Shown here piece by piece: positions 8,901 through 16,406 of a stretch of 64,000 bases of DNA; position 1 is the stretch's first letter; each line of letters begins with the position of its first letter. A program made the position numbers and the translations under genes. Under the pieces are notes generated by a model. It did not search any database, was not told where the DNA came from, and saw nothing but the letters and a program-made list of their open reading frames with translations. This DNA is from Saccharothrix syringae (GTDB taxonomy: Bacteria; Actinomycetota; Actinomycetes; Mycobacteriales; Pseudonocardiaceae): contig NZ_CP034550.1 of assembly GCF_009498035.1 (NCBI RefSeq), forward strand, positions 5,270,001-5,334,000. The letters are read 5' to 3'.

Positions 8901-9344
8901 GCCGCGCGCCGGGGCGGCATCCGGTGCCGGTCCGCCCTCGCCGTCCGGTGCTGGTCCGTCCTCGCCGCGCACCAGGGTGGCGCGCAGCAGCGGCCCCTCG
9001 TGCAGCGCGAACGGCCTGCCGACCTCCTCGCGCACGGCCGCCTCGACGTCCGCGACCCGGGCGCGCCGCAGCGGCACGGTCAGCGCGGCCGACACGACCT
9101 GCACCGGTACGCCGTCCTCGGCGGCGAACCGGGTGCGCAGCGCCTCGTGCCGGGCGACCAGCCCGCCCAGCGCCCGCTCCAGCGCGTCCTCGTCCACCGG
9201 CCCGGTCAGGCCGACGCGCCAGCCGATGTTGTAGACCGGGCTCGCCGGCAGCAGCTGGTCGACCAGCCACAGCCTGCGCTGCCCGGACGACGCCGGGAAC
9301 AGGAACACCTCGTCCGCCCGGTCCTCCGGAATCACCGCGCTCAT
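5973..9344 (-). CDS. NRPS, single module C-A-T with low-complexity insertions
   Basis: An NRPS of 1123 residues. The condensation domain spans about 12-450 with HHTVADGW at 172-179. The adenylation domain contains HTSGSTGAPKG, DGYGPTETT, YASGD and a C-terminal GTGKVDR lysine motif. The carrier domain has its serine in FFALGGHSLT at about residue 1049. By-eye specificity residues are D-V-V-Q-V-G-G-V-Y-K, which match no code I recognise, so the substrate is left open. Two insertions not expected in the family are visible: residues 126-164 inside the C domain just before the catalytic histidines, and a Gly/Pro/Ala-rich stretch before the LTRGELDRAANRLA motif of the A domain. The ATG overlaps the previous gene's stop (ATGA). 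Confidence 0.95.
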   Translation of the reverse strand: MSAVIPEDRADEVFLFPASSGQRRLWLVDQLLPASPVYNIGWRVGLTGPVDEDALERALGGLVARHEALRTRFAAEDGVPVQVVSAALTVPLRRARVADVEAAVREEVGRPFALHEGPLLRATLVRGEDGPAPDGEGGPAPDAAPARGEDGLTPRPSPPRDENGPVLVLVLHHTVADGWSCAVLFDELAHLYAAEVGGEPADLPELPVQYPDYAVWQLEQVDGGAFEADAAHWRRALHGAPTVLSLPADRARPAAPTGRGAELRATLEVPDGSFARLLAVFQCVLHRVTGQADFLVATPVAARTRPETEGLVGFVANTLPLRATITPGTTLGDVVAAAEAATVAALAHQELPFERLVDLVAPQRTLAHAPLVQVMFAVEPVPPPREAGPVTFAPEAVANGGAKFDLSLTVERAPDGWYARWQYDSELFEPATVANLHAIFATAVHADPGDLVAELPLTGGSPQEHAVEVPRETAADLVIGALARDPDRPAIEGFPPHGGPTRGAPAPAGATPGEAASGVSAPRTPTATSLTRGELDRAANRLAHVLLAAGAAPDRPVALCLDRGPAVLVGLLAAWKAGAGYLPLDPTWPAARLTAMATGSEVPVLVTDGAARATTGPLTGPWTEVDLDTADLGSQPDTPPPAVPQHPDGLAYVIHTSGSTGAPKGVRCTQGGLAALLRAMVELTGLGPDDRLASITTPAFDVSAVEMLAPLITGAALVVLPADDVADGALLRTRIAESRATVVQGGPASWRMVVAAGGVPAHVRLRVSGGEAMTRDLADDLQRDGATLVDGYGPTETTVYSAAGAVAPAPGPVRLGPAVRGTSLHVLDPLMRPVPPGVIGELHIGGAGVARGYHGLPGLTADRFRPDPFGTAPGGRLYASGDLVRRHVDGRLEFLGRADRQLKIRGYRIEPGEVEAVLRSHPDVAQAVVVAWSAHAADVRLVAYAVPADPALPDSELRARVRPHLAANLPEYMLPATVVVLAELPRTGTGKVDRDALPEPVWTTEAVERVEPRDDTERRMALIWREVLSLPADAPLGVHDNFFALGGHSLTATQMLARVRTALAADLPLATLFAAPTIAELCANLQRGPAARGPVPLLDQLDELSDEEVDRLLGTMVDDGDLA
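7755..7862 (-). repeat. Gly/Pro/Ala-rich insertion at N-terminus of NRPS A domain
   Basis: About 35 low-complexity residues rich in Gly, Pro, Ala and Thr lie between the start of the adenylation domain and the LTRGELD motif. The homologous region of the other NRPS proteins here goes directly from a short acidic loop to the same motif. No clean period is visible, so it is listed as low-complexity sequence rather than a tandem array. Confidence 0.5.
8853..8969 (-). repeat. Repeat-built insertion in NRPS condensation domain
   Basis: This stretch encodes residues 126-164 of the second NRPS (Gly/Pro/Asp-rich, with GGPAPD/DGPAPD units). The DNA contains two near-identical 24-base copies (around 8912-8960) differing at two positions. 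It interrupts the strand that leads into the catalytic HHTVADGW motif, where ordinary C domains have a loop of only a few residues. Being in frame, it appears tolerated. Confidence 0.7.
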
Positions 9345-12300
9345 CGCGCTCCTCCCCCCGCAGTCGTCGTGTCGCCGTGCTCGGACCGGCCGCGCCGGTC
9401 CACCGCCACCACCCGGAACTCCGCGGTGTGCCGCGCGCCGCGCGCGTCGGTCAACCACAGCCCGTCCGGGTCGGGCAGCATCTCGCCCACGCCCATGGGC
9501 GCCTCCGGTTTCTCCCGGTCCAGCGCCCGCACCGCGTGCGCGAACAGCTCGACCGACGGCCGGCTGGCCAGGTCCACGTAGAACGGTTTGTGCTCCACCG
9601 GGCTCTTCACGAACAGGAACCGCGGCATGCCGTGCTCCCGGCGCCACGCCTGCGCCCCCAGGAAGCGCGTGGTCTCGTCGGCGGCGAACGCGAACCCGCA
9701 CCGCGAACTCGGCAGCCGCCAGCCCTCGCGGGCCACCACGAGCCGGTCCAGGCTCACCCGCGGCGTGTGCTCGCCCGCGGGCAGCAGCCGGAAGTGCTGC
9801 ACCAGCTGCGCCATGACCTGCTCGTTCAGCAGCTCCACCAGGTCCAGGTCGACCCGGCCGTCCCGGCTGCGCGCCACCAGCCGCCCGCCGACCTCGACCA
9901 CGTCGCAGTCGCCCACCGGCACCGCGCCGCGCAGGCCCGGGCCGCAGGCGTCGTGCCCGGACACGATCTTCAGGTCGCCGGGCAGCACGAGCGCGTCGGC
10001 CAGCCGCTGCGGCGTGCCGCCCTCCTCGCGGGTGGTGGCGAGCACGACGCGGGGCCCGTTCATGTCCCGGCCCATCGCGGTGCGCAGTTGTTCGGGGTCG
10101 GGGTGCTGGGAGACGAACAGGGCCGAGCGCATGGTGTTCACGCCGGGGTGCACCTCGCCCAGCACCCACCGGTAGTCGCCGTCGCAGATGGCCTGCTCGT
10201 CGCGGGCGGCGATGAGCACGTCCGGACTGTGCTGCACGGCGCCGCGCCAGCCCGGGCGGGGCGCGGCGAACTCCCGCAACACCGCGGCACGCACGTCGGC
10301 CACCCGGTGGTGCACCTCCCAGGCGCCCGAGGCGTGACTGTTTGGCCGGTGGCTGCCTGGCGCGTGGCCGTCTGGCCGGTGGCCGTCCAGCCCGTGAGCG
10401 CCTGGCCCGTGACCGTCCGCCGCATGGCGGCCAAATCCGTGGCCACTCAGCTCGTGACCACCCAGCGCCCGGGCCCAGCGCTCCTGCAGTGCGCCGACCA
10501 GGCGCCGGACCAGCCGCTCGTCGAGCCGGAAGATGGTGTCGTTGGCCCACAGCCAGAAGTCGGCCAGGCTCACCCGCTCGTCACCGGTGGCGGCCACCCG
10601 CCGCCGGTAGACCTCGCGCAGCGCGCGCCCGTACAGCGCGGCACCGGCGGAGGTGTACCAACGCGCCGCCTCCAGCACCAGCGACAGCGGCGACCACAGC
10701 GTTTCCAGCAGCGAGGGGGAGAGGGTGACGTCCAGGTCGCGACGGCACTCCTCGTGCACCACGGTCCGCCCGGCGTAGAACAGGCCGGGCCTGCGCACCG
10801 CGGCGGTGCCGGTGACGGCGGTGAACCGCTCGTGCAGGTCCTCGACCGCCCGCACCAGCCGGTCGGGGTCGCCGACCGCGTCACGCACGGCGTCCCGGCC
10901 GTCCTCGATCGAGGCCAGCGCCCGTTCGGCACCGGCGCGCGCCTCGTCGTCCCCGATGGCCGCGATCTGCTGCCGCAGCGAGGTCTCGGGCACCAGCGCC
11001 TCCGGCGGCACCTCCAGCGTCCAGGCGATCCGCTTGGCCCGCCGGAGCCGGTCCAGCGCGGCGAACACCTCCGGTTCGGGACGGCCGAGGGCGGCGGCGA
11101 TGGCGTGGGCGCCGGTCAGCCCGTCGCAGGCGGCGAGCACGGCGGCGTCGAGCGGGGGCAGCCGCACCGGGTCGGCCATCGGGACGTGCACGGTGTCGCC
11201 CTCGACCCGCACGAACGGCATCCGCCGGGGCACCGCCCACGGCCGCACCTCGTCGGTGGTCAGCGCTTCGGCCACCTGTTGGACGGCCCAGTTCTCCAGG
11301 TAGGTGGTGCGCGAGGCGATCAGGTCGGGGCCGGGCGCGGTGGTGATCGCGGCGGGTGCGTCGTCCACTACCCGTGCCCATCCCACGGGGCCGAAGAAGC
11401 CGATGGTGTCGTTCTTCGCGCAGTAGCGCTGGAGGTAGCTCACCGCGGTGTGCTCCCAGCGGCGGTAGTCGACGTTGCGCGTGGCGGGTCGGTCGCCGGA
11501 CAGGGCGCGCTGCAGTGTGCGGTGGAGTGCGTCGACTGCGGTTTGCAGGGCGCGGGGGTTCTGCCAGGCGACGGCCTCGCGGAACTTGGGGTCACCGCTG
11601 ACCTCGCGCAACACCTCGGCCACCGCCCGACCACCCTGCTCGAAGCGGTCGGCGTAAGCGGCGAGCAACGCGTTGTGCCGAGCATCGGCATCGGCCGCAG
11701 CCGCCAGCGCAGCGTCTACCTCGGCAATGTCAACATCAGAGATATCGGCTCCGGCAATGTCAACATTGGCGATGTCAACATTGGCGATGTCGACATCAGA
11801 GATGTTGACATCAGAGATGTTGACATCGGTGAGATCGGCTCCGGCGCTGCCCGCACGATCGGAACCCGCAATGTCAACATTCGACATCTCTACATTCGCG
11901 CGGTTGATGTGGTTGACATTCGCGTGGTCGGCATTCGCGTGGTCGGCGCTCGCGTGGTCGGCGCTCGTGTGCTCCGTGATCGCGTACTTGGCCTTGGCGG
12001 TACTCGCGTTGGCGATCCTGGCCAATGCCTCCCGGGCCTCGGTGAACCGTCCTTTGCGCACCAGCCGTCCGATGCGGCGCAGCGCCGACCGCTGCTCACC
12101 TCGCGCCCGGTCCTCGACCTCGCGCAGCACGCGGAACGCCGCCCACCGCGCGGCCCCCACCTCGTCCTCCGCTTCCAAAGCCTCCTCGGCGGCCCGTGCC
12201 GAGGCCGGATCGGCCAACGCCAGCAGCGGTTCGATGCCGAACCCCGTGGCGCGCAGCTCGACCCACCGCCACGCCGCCCAGTTCCCGTCATCAGGCAGCA

Positions 12301-15300
12301 CCAGGTGGTCGGCCACCGCTGCGGTCCGCTGCGCGGGCACCCGGTAGGCCGACCGGTCGCGTCGGGTGATCCCCGCCGACACCTGGCGCCGTGCACCGTT
12401 CAGCGCAGAGCTGTTGTTCGCCGCGGGACTGCCGTCAACCGCAGGACTGCCATCGATCGCAGAACTACCGACCGCGGAACCGCCGCCCACCGCAGGACCG
12501 CCAACCAAGGAGCCGTCGGCCACAGAACCACCGGCCAGAGAACCACCGGCCAGAGCGCTTTCGGCCAGACACCCATCGATCACCTCCGCGCAGCCGGCCA
12601 AGGTCCGCGCCCGGTGCAGCGCCGCGACCGGCACCTCCACCCCGAACTCCTCACGCACCCGGAACACCAACCGCACAGCCAGCAACGAGTTGCCGCCCAC
12701 CGCGAAGAAGTCGTCCTCCGCCCACACCTCGGCCACGTCCAGCAACCGCCGCCACAGCCGCGCCAACCGCCGCTGCACACCGGTCGCCGGCGGCGTCCGG
12801 TCCGTGCCCCGCGCGCCCGGGGCACGGACCGTGCGCAGCGCCGCCCGGTCCACCTTGCCGCTGCGGTTCAGCGGCAACTCCGGCAGCGGTGCGTACCGCG
12901 CCGGGCACAGGTAGGCGGGCAGCCGTTCCGCGACGTGCGCGCGGACGTCCTCCACGTCAAACGCCCCCGCGTCAAACGCCTCTACGTCAAACGCCTCTAC
13001 GTCAAACGCCTCTACGTCAAACGCCTCTACGTCAAAAGCCCCGGCGGGCACCACGTACGCCACCAGGTGCCGCGCATCGCCATCACCGACCGGCAGCACG
13101 GCCGCCTCAGCGACGGCCGGGTGCTCGCGCAGCACCGCCTCCACCTCGGCCGGCTCGACCAGGAACCCGCGCACCTTCACCTGCTGGTCCGCGCGCCCCA
13201 GGAACTCCAGCACCCCGTCGGGCCGCCACCGCGCCAGGTCACCGGTCCGGTACAGCCGCCCACCGGGGGCCCCGAACGGGTCGGGCACGAACCTCGCCGC
13301 GGTCAGGCCGGGCGCGGCCAGGTAGCCGCGCGCCAGCCCGTCACCACCGGTGTACAGCTCACCGGGCACGCCGACCGGCACCGGCCGCATCTCCTCGTCG
13401 AGCACGTACACCGTGCTGCGCTGCACCGGCGTCCCGATGGGCACGGTCTGGCCGACCTGGTCGGCCGAGGTCATCACGTGGCACGCCGTGAACGTGGTGT
13501 TCTCCGTCGGCCCGTACCCGTTGACCAGCGGCTTGCCGCCGCGGGCCGCCAGCGCCGCGCGCACCGCGGCCGGCGCGAGCACGTCACCGCCCGCCAGCAG
13601 CTGCCCGACGCCCGCGAGCACGTCCACGTCGAGCGCCACGAGCTGGTGGAACAGCCCGGCGGTCAACCACAGCACGTCCACCCGGTGCTCCCGCAGCAAC
13701 CCGGCCAGCACCGCCGGGTCCACCGGCCCCTCGGGCGCGGGCACCACCCGACCGCCGGTCAGCAGCGCGCCCCACACCTCCAGCGTGGTCAGGTCGAACG
13801 CGGTCGCCGACAGGTGCAGCAGCGTCCGCCCCGGCCCGAGCAGCGCGAACGAGGGCCGGGTCACCAGTCGCACCACGCCCCGGTGCGGCACCGCGACGCC
13901 CTTGGGCCTGCCGGTCGAGCCGGACGTGTAGTTGACGTAGGCCAGGCCCAGCGGGTGCGCCGGCACCGCGTCGAACGCAGGCCCGCCGGAAGTGTCCACA
14001 TCGGACACCACCACGCCGCTCACCCCGTCGGGCAGCGGGCGCGGCCGGTCGACGACCACCAGCGTCGCGCCGGACTCCCGCAGCGCCGCCGCCTCCCGCG
14101 CGGCCGGGTTGGCCGGGTCCAGCGGCAGGTACGCGGCCCCGGTCTTGAGCACCGCCAGCATCGCGGTCACCAGCCCCGCGCCGCGCGGCAGCGCCAACCC
14201 CACCGGTCGGTCCGGCACGGCGCCCCGCGCCACCAGCTCGTGCGCCAGCCGGTCCGACCGCCGGTCCAGCTCCGCGTAGCTCAGCCACCGCCCGCCGTCG
14301 AACACCGCGTCCGCGTCGGGTCGCGCCCGCACCTGCTCGGCGAACAGCGCGGGCACGGTGGCGTCGGCGGGGAAGTCGACCGCCGTGTCGTTCCAGCGCT
14401 CCAGCACGCGCACCCGCTCGGCGCCGCGCGGCCGGGTCAGCTCCCGCACCGGCCGGTCCGGCGCCTCGGCCATGCCCGTGACCAGGTCGCGCACCCGCGC
14501 CAGCAGCGCGTCGGGCGCCCACGCCGGGAAGCGGCCGGTGTCGTGGATGAGCTGGAAGCTCAGGCGCGGCTCGGCGAACGCGTACAGGGTCAGGGCGTAG
14601 CCGGGGGTGCGCAGGATGCGCACCCGCCTGCCGGGCGGCGCGGACGGCCGGGAGGCCAGCACCGCGCCCAGTTCCCGGTGCTCGAACAGCACCAGGCTGC
14701 GCATCAGCGGCGCGTCGTGGCCGGCGGCGCGCTGGATGACCGGCAGCGGGCACAGCTGGTGGTCCCGCGCGGCCACCGAGCGCTCCCGCACCGACCGCAG
14801 CCAGTCCACCACCGACGCGTCCCGGTCCACCGGCAGCCGCAGCGGCACCGTGGCCAGCAGCAGGCCCAGCATGTCGTGCGCGCCCTCGACGGTGCCGTGC
14901 CGCGCGGCCCGGGTCACCCCGAACACGGCCTCGTCGGCCTGCCCGTGCACGGCCAGCACCAGGCCCCACGCGGCGAGCACGACGGTGTTGACCGTGACGC
15001 CCGCCTCCGCGGCCAGCGCCCGCACGGCCCCGGTCTCCGCGTCGGTCAGCCCGGTGCCCGCGGTGGCCATGACCGGTGTGCCCGGCCCGGCGTGCTCCAG
15101 TGGCAGCGGACCGGGCTCGGGCAGCCCGGCCAGCTCGGCGCGCCAGAACCGCTCCTCGTCCGGCGCGGTCCGGGCGTCGTACCAGCGGGCGTAGTCGGCG
15201 AAGTCCGGGCGCGGCGCGAACTCCGGCGCACCGCCCGAGAGGCGCGCCGCGTAGTCGTCGTCGATCTCGGCCAGCAGCATCGCCAGCGACCGGCCGTCCA

Positions 15301-15703
15301 GGATCGCGTGGTGGAAGGTCGTCACCACCACGTCCCCCGGCAGCGCCACCACCCGCAGCGGCGGCGCGGCCACCGGGTCGACGCCCGAGCGCCGGTCGGC
15401 GGCCAGGAACGCGTCGAGGTCGGTGACCGAGTCGTCCGCCAGCACCGGCACGTCCGCGGCGGGCCCGGCCCACTGCTCCAGGCCGCCGTCGGCCCGCCAG
15501 GTGAAGCGGGTGCGCAGCAGCGGGTGCCGTTCGACCGCCGCCCGCCACGCCGCGAGGTAGGCGGCGGTGTCCAGGCCCCCCGGCCAGTGCTGCACGCATT
15601 GGATGACGTCCGTCCCGGCCGCCGGGTCGCGCAAACCGGCCGCGATCATCCCGCTCTGCAGCGGCAGTGCGGGCGCGGGTCGTGACAACGATTCCGTGGG
15701 CAC
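9341..15703 (-). CDS. NRPS module (C-A-T) fused to a LanB-like dehydratase/PEARL-type domain
   Basis: A 2120-residue fusion protein. Residues 1-430 form a condensation domain (HHAILDG at 131-137). An adenylation domain follows with YTSGSTGRPKG, NGYGPTENTT and YRTGD, and the carrier domain has its serine in FFAVGGNSLL near residue 1007. After a repetitive linker, residues about 1105-2120 match the N-terminal domain of class I lantibiotic dehydratases: VAWQNPRAL, RYCAKNDTIGFFGPVGW, and near the end RFLFVKSPVEHKPFYVD and EMLPDPDGLWLTD. That domain transfers amino acids from aminoacyl-tRNA in LanB and PEARL enzymes; no LanB C-terminal elimination domain is seen. By-eye specificity residues are D-L-L-W-L-G-G-T-F-K, unassigned. 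The GTG start at 15701-15703 follows a GGGAGAGG ribosome site; an upstream GTG at 15749-15751 lacks one. Four 15-bp-period repeat tracts interrupt the protein. Confidence 0.9.
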   Translation of the reverse strand: MPTESLSRPAPALPLQSGMIAAGLRDPAAGTDVIQCVQHWPGGLDTAAYLAAWRAAVERHPLLRTRFTWRADGGLEQWAGPAADVPVLADDSVTDLDAFLAADRRSGVDPVAAPPLRVVALPGDVVVTTFHHAILDGRSLAMLLAEIDDDYAARLSGGAPEFAPRPDFADYARWYDARTAPDEERFWRAELAGLPEPGPLPLEHAGPGTPVMATAGTGLTDAETGAVRALAAEAGVTVNTVVLAAWGLVLAVHGQADEAVFGVTRAARHGTVEGAHDMLGLLLATVPLRLPVDRDASVVDWLRSVRERSVAARDHQLCPLPVIQRAAGHDAPLMRSLVLFEHRELGAVLASRPSAPPGRRVRILRTPGYALTLYAFAEPRLSFQLIHDTGRFPAWAPDALLARVRDLVTGMAEAPDRPVRELTRPRGAERVRVLERWNDTAVDFPADATVPALFAEQVRARPDADAVFDGGRWLSYAELDRRSDRLAHELVARGAVPDRPVGLALPRGAGLVTAMLAVLKTGAAYLPLDPANPAAREAAALRESGATLVVVDRPRPLPDGVSGVVVSDVDTSGGPAFDAVPAHPLGLAYVNYTSGSTGRPKGVAVPHRGVVRLVTRPSFALLGPGRTLLHLSATAFDLTTLEVWGALLTGGRVVPAPEGPVDPAVLAGLLREHRVDVLWLTAGLFHQLVALDVDVLAGVGQLLAGGDVLAPAAVRAALAARGGKPLVNGYGPTENTTFTACHVMTSADQVGQTVPIGTPVQRSTVYVLDEEMRPVPVGVPGELYTGGDGLARGYLAAPGLTAARFVPDPFGAPGGRLYRTGDLARWRPDGVLEFLGRADQQVKVRGFLVEPAEVEAVLREHPAVAEAAVLPVGDGDARHLVAYVVPAGAFDVEAFDVEAFDVEAFDVEAFDAGAFDVEDVRAHVAERLPAYLCPARYAPLPELPLNRSGKVDRAALRTVRAPGARGTDRTPPATGVQRRLARLWRRLLDVAEVWAEDDFFAVGGNSLLAVRLVFRVREEFGVEVPVAALHRARTLAGCAEVIDGCLAESALAGGSLAGGSVADGSLVGGPAVGGGSAVGSSAIDGSPAVDGSPAANNSSALNGARRQVSAGITRRDRSAYRVPAQRTAAVADHLVLPDDGNWAAWRWVELRATGFGIEPLLALADPASARAAEEALEAEDEVGAARWAAFRVLREVEDRARGEQRSALRRIGRLVRKGRFTEAREALARIANASTAKAKYAITEHTSADHASADHANADHANVNHINRANVEMSNVDIAGSDRAGSAGADLTDVNISDVNISDVDIANVDIANVDIAGADISDVDIAEVDAALAAAADADARHNALLAAYADRFEQGGRAVAEVLREVSGDPKFREAVAWQNPRALQTAVDALHRTLQRALSGDRPATRNVDYRRWEHTAVSYLQRYCAKNDTIGFFGPVGWARVVDDAPAAITTAPGPDLIASRTTYLENWAVQQVAEALTTDEVRPWAVPRRMPFVRVEGDTVHVPMADPVRLPPLDAAVLAACDGLTGAHAIAAALGRPEPEVFAALDRLRRAKRIAWTLEVPPEALVPETSLRQQIAAIGDDEARAGAERALASIEDGRDAVRDAVGDPDRLVRAVEDLHERFTAVTGTAAVRRPGLFYAGRTVVHEECRRDLDVTLSPSLLETLWSPLSLVLEAARWYTSAGAALYGRALREVYRRRVAATGDERVSLADFWLWANDTIFRLDERLVRRLVGALQERWARALGGHELSGHGFGRHAADGHGPGAHGLDGHRPDGHAPGSHRPNSHASGAWEVHHRVADVRAAVLREFAAPRPGWRGAVQHSPDVLIAARDEQAICDGDYRWVLGEVHPGVNTMRSALFVSQHPDPEQLRTAMGRDMNGPRVVLATTREEGGTPQRLADALVLPGDLKIVSGHDACGPGLRGAVPVGDCDVVEVGGRLVARSRDGRVDLDLVELLNEQVMAQLVQHFRLLPAGEHTPRVSLDRLVVAREGWRLPSSRCGFAFAADETTRFLGAQAWRREHGMPRFLFVKSPVEHKPFYVDLASRPSVELFAHAVRALDREKPEAPMGVGEMLPDPDGLWLTDARGARHTAEFRVVAVDRRGRSEHGDTTTAGGGAR
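10334..10468 (-). repeat. Tandem repeat, nine 15-bp units (His/Gly pentapeptides)
   Basis: Units begin at 10334, 10349, 10364, 10379, 10394, 10409, 10424, 10439 and 10454, each starting GTG or ATG on the plus strand. They encode pentapeptides of the form G-H-x-x-G/S, giving a histidine-rich loop at about residues 1746-1790 of the fusion protein, inside the LanB-like domain. The period is exactly five codons, so unit gain or loss would not shift the frame. Confidence 0.9.
11719..11985 (-). repeat. Degenerate 15-bp tandem repeat (pentapeptide tract) in LanB-like domain
   Basis: A run of about 17 five-codon units encoding variants of S-D-V-D-I, A-N-V-D-I and A-N-A-D-H, at about residues 1240-1328 of the fusion protein. 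Several units share the 11-mer AATGTCAACAT on the plus strand. The tract is markedly AT-richer than the surrounding gene and uses codons (AAT, GTT, ATT) that are rare elsewhere in it. The residue pattern resembles pentapeptide-repeat sequences, but there are too few units to be sure of a beta-helix. Confidence 0.9.
12422..12567 (-). repeat. 15-bp-period repeat in the carrier/LanB linker
   Basis: About nine units of 15 bases (a few of 18) encode G-S-x-x-G-like pentapeptides (for example GGSLA, GSVAD, GSLVG) between the carrier domain and the LanB-like domain. This is the flexible tether of the fusion, around residues 1046-1094. On the plus strand the last units share AGAGAACCACCGGCC. Confidence 0.85.
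12954..13038 (-). repeat. Near-perfect 15-bp tandem repeat in A domain C-terminal region
   Basis: The 15-mer GTCAAACGCCTCTAC occurs as four consecutive perfect copies (12971-13030), flanked by diverged copies. It encodes repeated F-D-V-E-A at about residues 889-917, in the C-terminal subdomain of the adenylation domain before the ERLPAYLCPARY segment. The perfect identity suggests recent expansion. Confidence 0.95.
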
Positions 15704-15839
15704 CGGATCCTCTCCCGTCCGAGGTGTTCCGGGCGCGCTGGAAAGGACCACCGGAAAATATCCGGCAGTCTATTGGGCGCACCACGGACGCGCCCGTGCG
15801 GAACGGGCGCTGGTGAATTTGGCGAGGAAGGTCCGGAGG

Positions 15840-16055
15840 TCAGCCGGAGTGCGCCGCGAGGTGCTCGCGAACGCTGCGCGGGCGCATGTCGGTCCACACG
15901 CGGTCGATGTGGGCGAGGCACTCTTCCCTGGTGCCGCGGGTGCCCTCGGCACGCCAGCCCAGCGGGAGGTCGCGGTCGGCGAACCAGACCGAGTACTGCT
16001 CCTCGTCGTTCACCACTACGAGGAATTCGCGCTGAGACGCGCTGTCCGTGCTCAT
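15840..16055 (-). CDS. MbtH-like NRPS chaperone
   Basis: A 71-residue MbtH-family protein. These small proteins bind adenylation domains and are often needed for their folding or activity. The family motif is visible as NDEEQYSVWF, then LPLGW and HIDRVWTDMRP; the usual Ser-Leu-Trp-Pro element is altered to SVWF here. The ATG at 16053-16055 is chosen because a GGAG site lies 9 bases upstream and because it gives the normal family length; a longer frame upstream has no family match. It is the first gene of the leftward NRPS operon, 136 bp before the giant NRPS. Confidence 0.93.
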   Translation of the reverse strand: MSTDSASQREFLVVVNDEEQYSVWFADRDLPLGWRAEGTRGTREECLAHIDRVWTDMRPRSVREHLAAHSG

Positions 16056-16406
16056 GGTCGTACTCCATGCCCTTGGCGGATGTGGGCGGTTGACGTGGAG
16101 GGCCACGCTACGCGGCGGTTGTCGCCATTCGGAATCCACTGAACGGTCGAATCGGTCATAAGGGGGACCTCGGGCGGGTTATCAAGTGGTCCTATTGGCT
16201 GTAGCGGCGCGTGTTCGATCGGTTACCGGACCGTTTCCGGATGGCGACCGGAGAAACTTTTGCAACCTATGGAGTCCGCCGAAAGCAGTCATGATCGTTG
16301 GGCTGTCCGGATATCTGGATCGGTTTTCCGCCGTTCTCGCAACCGGGTGTGCACGCAGGGTTATCGGGGCGCTAGGGTCCTGTCCGGTCGGCGAGGAGGG
16401 GCGCTG
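16056..16406. promoter_or_regulatory. Divergent intergenic region between NRPS operon and Hsp90-like gene
   Basis: 351 bases with no supported gene, which must hold promoters for the leftward MbtH-NRPS operon and for the rightward Hsp90-like gene. It is less GC-rich than the flanking genes around 16140-16350. A TAGGGT hexamer at 16374-16379, about 28 bases before the rightward start, is a possible -10 element, but no good -35 accompanies it. No clear operator palindrome was found. Confidence 0.4.

Noticed and set aside
12954..13038. Regular short repeats considered as a CRISPR array
   Set aside because: The 15-bp units have no spacers, are in frame with the adenylation domain, and no cas genes are present.
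9341..15703. LanB-like domain taken as evidence for a lantibiotic or thiopeptide cluster
   Set aside because: No precursor peptide, LanC cyclase, separate elimination domain or YcaO gene was found near it. The domain is part of an NRPS polypeptide.
15704..15751. Upstream GTG at 15749-15751 as start of the giant NRPS
   Set aside because: It lacks a ribosome-binding site, whereas GGGAGAGG precedes the GTG at 15701-15703 and the condensation domain begins just after it.
16056..16139. Longer N-terminus for the MbtH-like protein
   Set aside because: The added residues do not resemble MbtH proteins. The internal ATG has a GGAG site and yields the normal length of 71.
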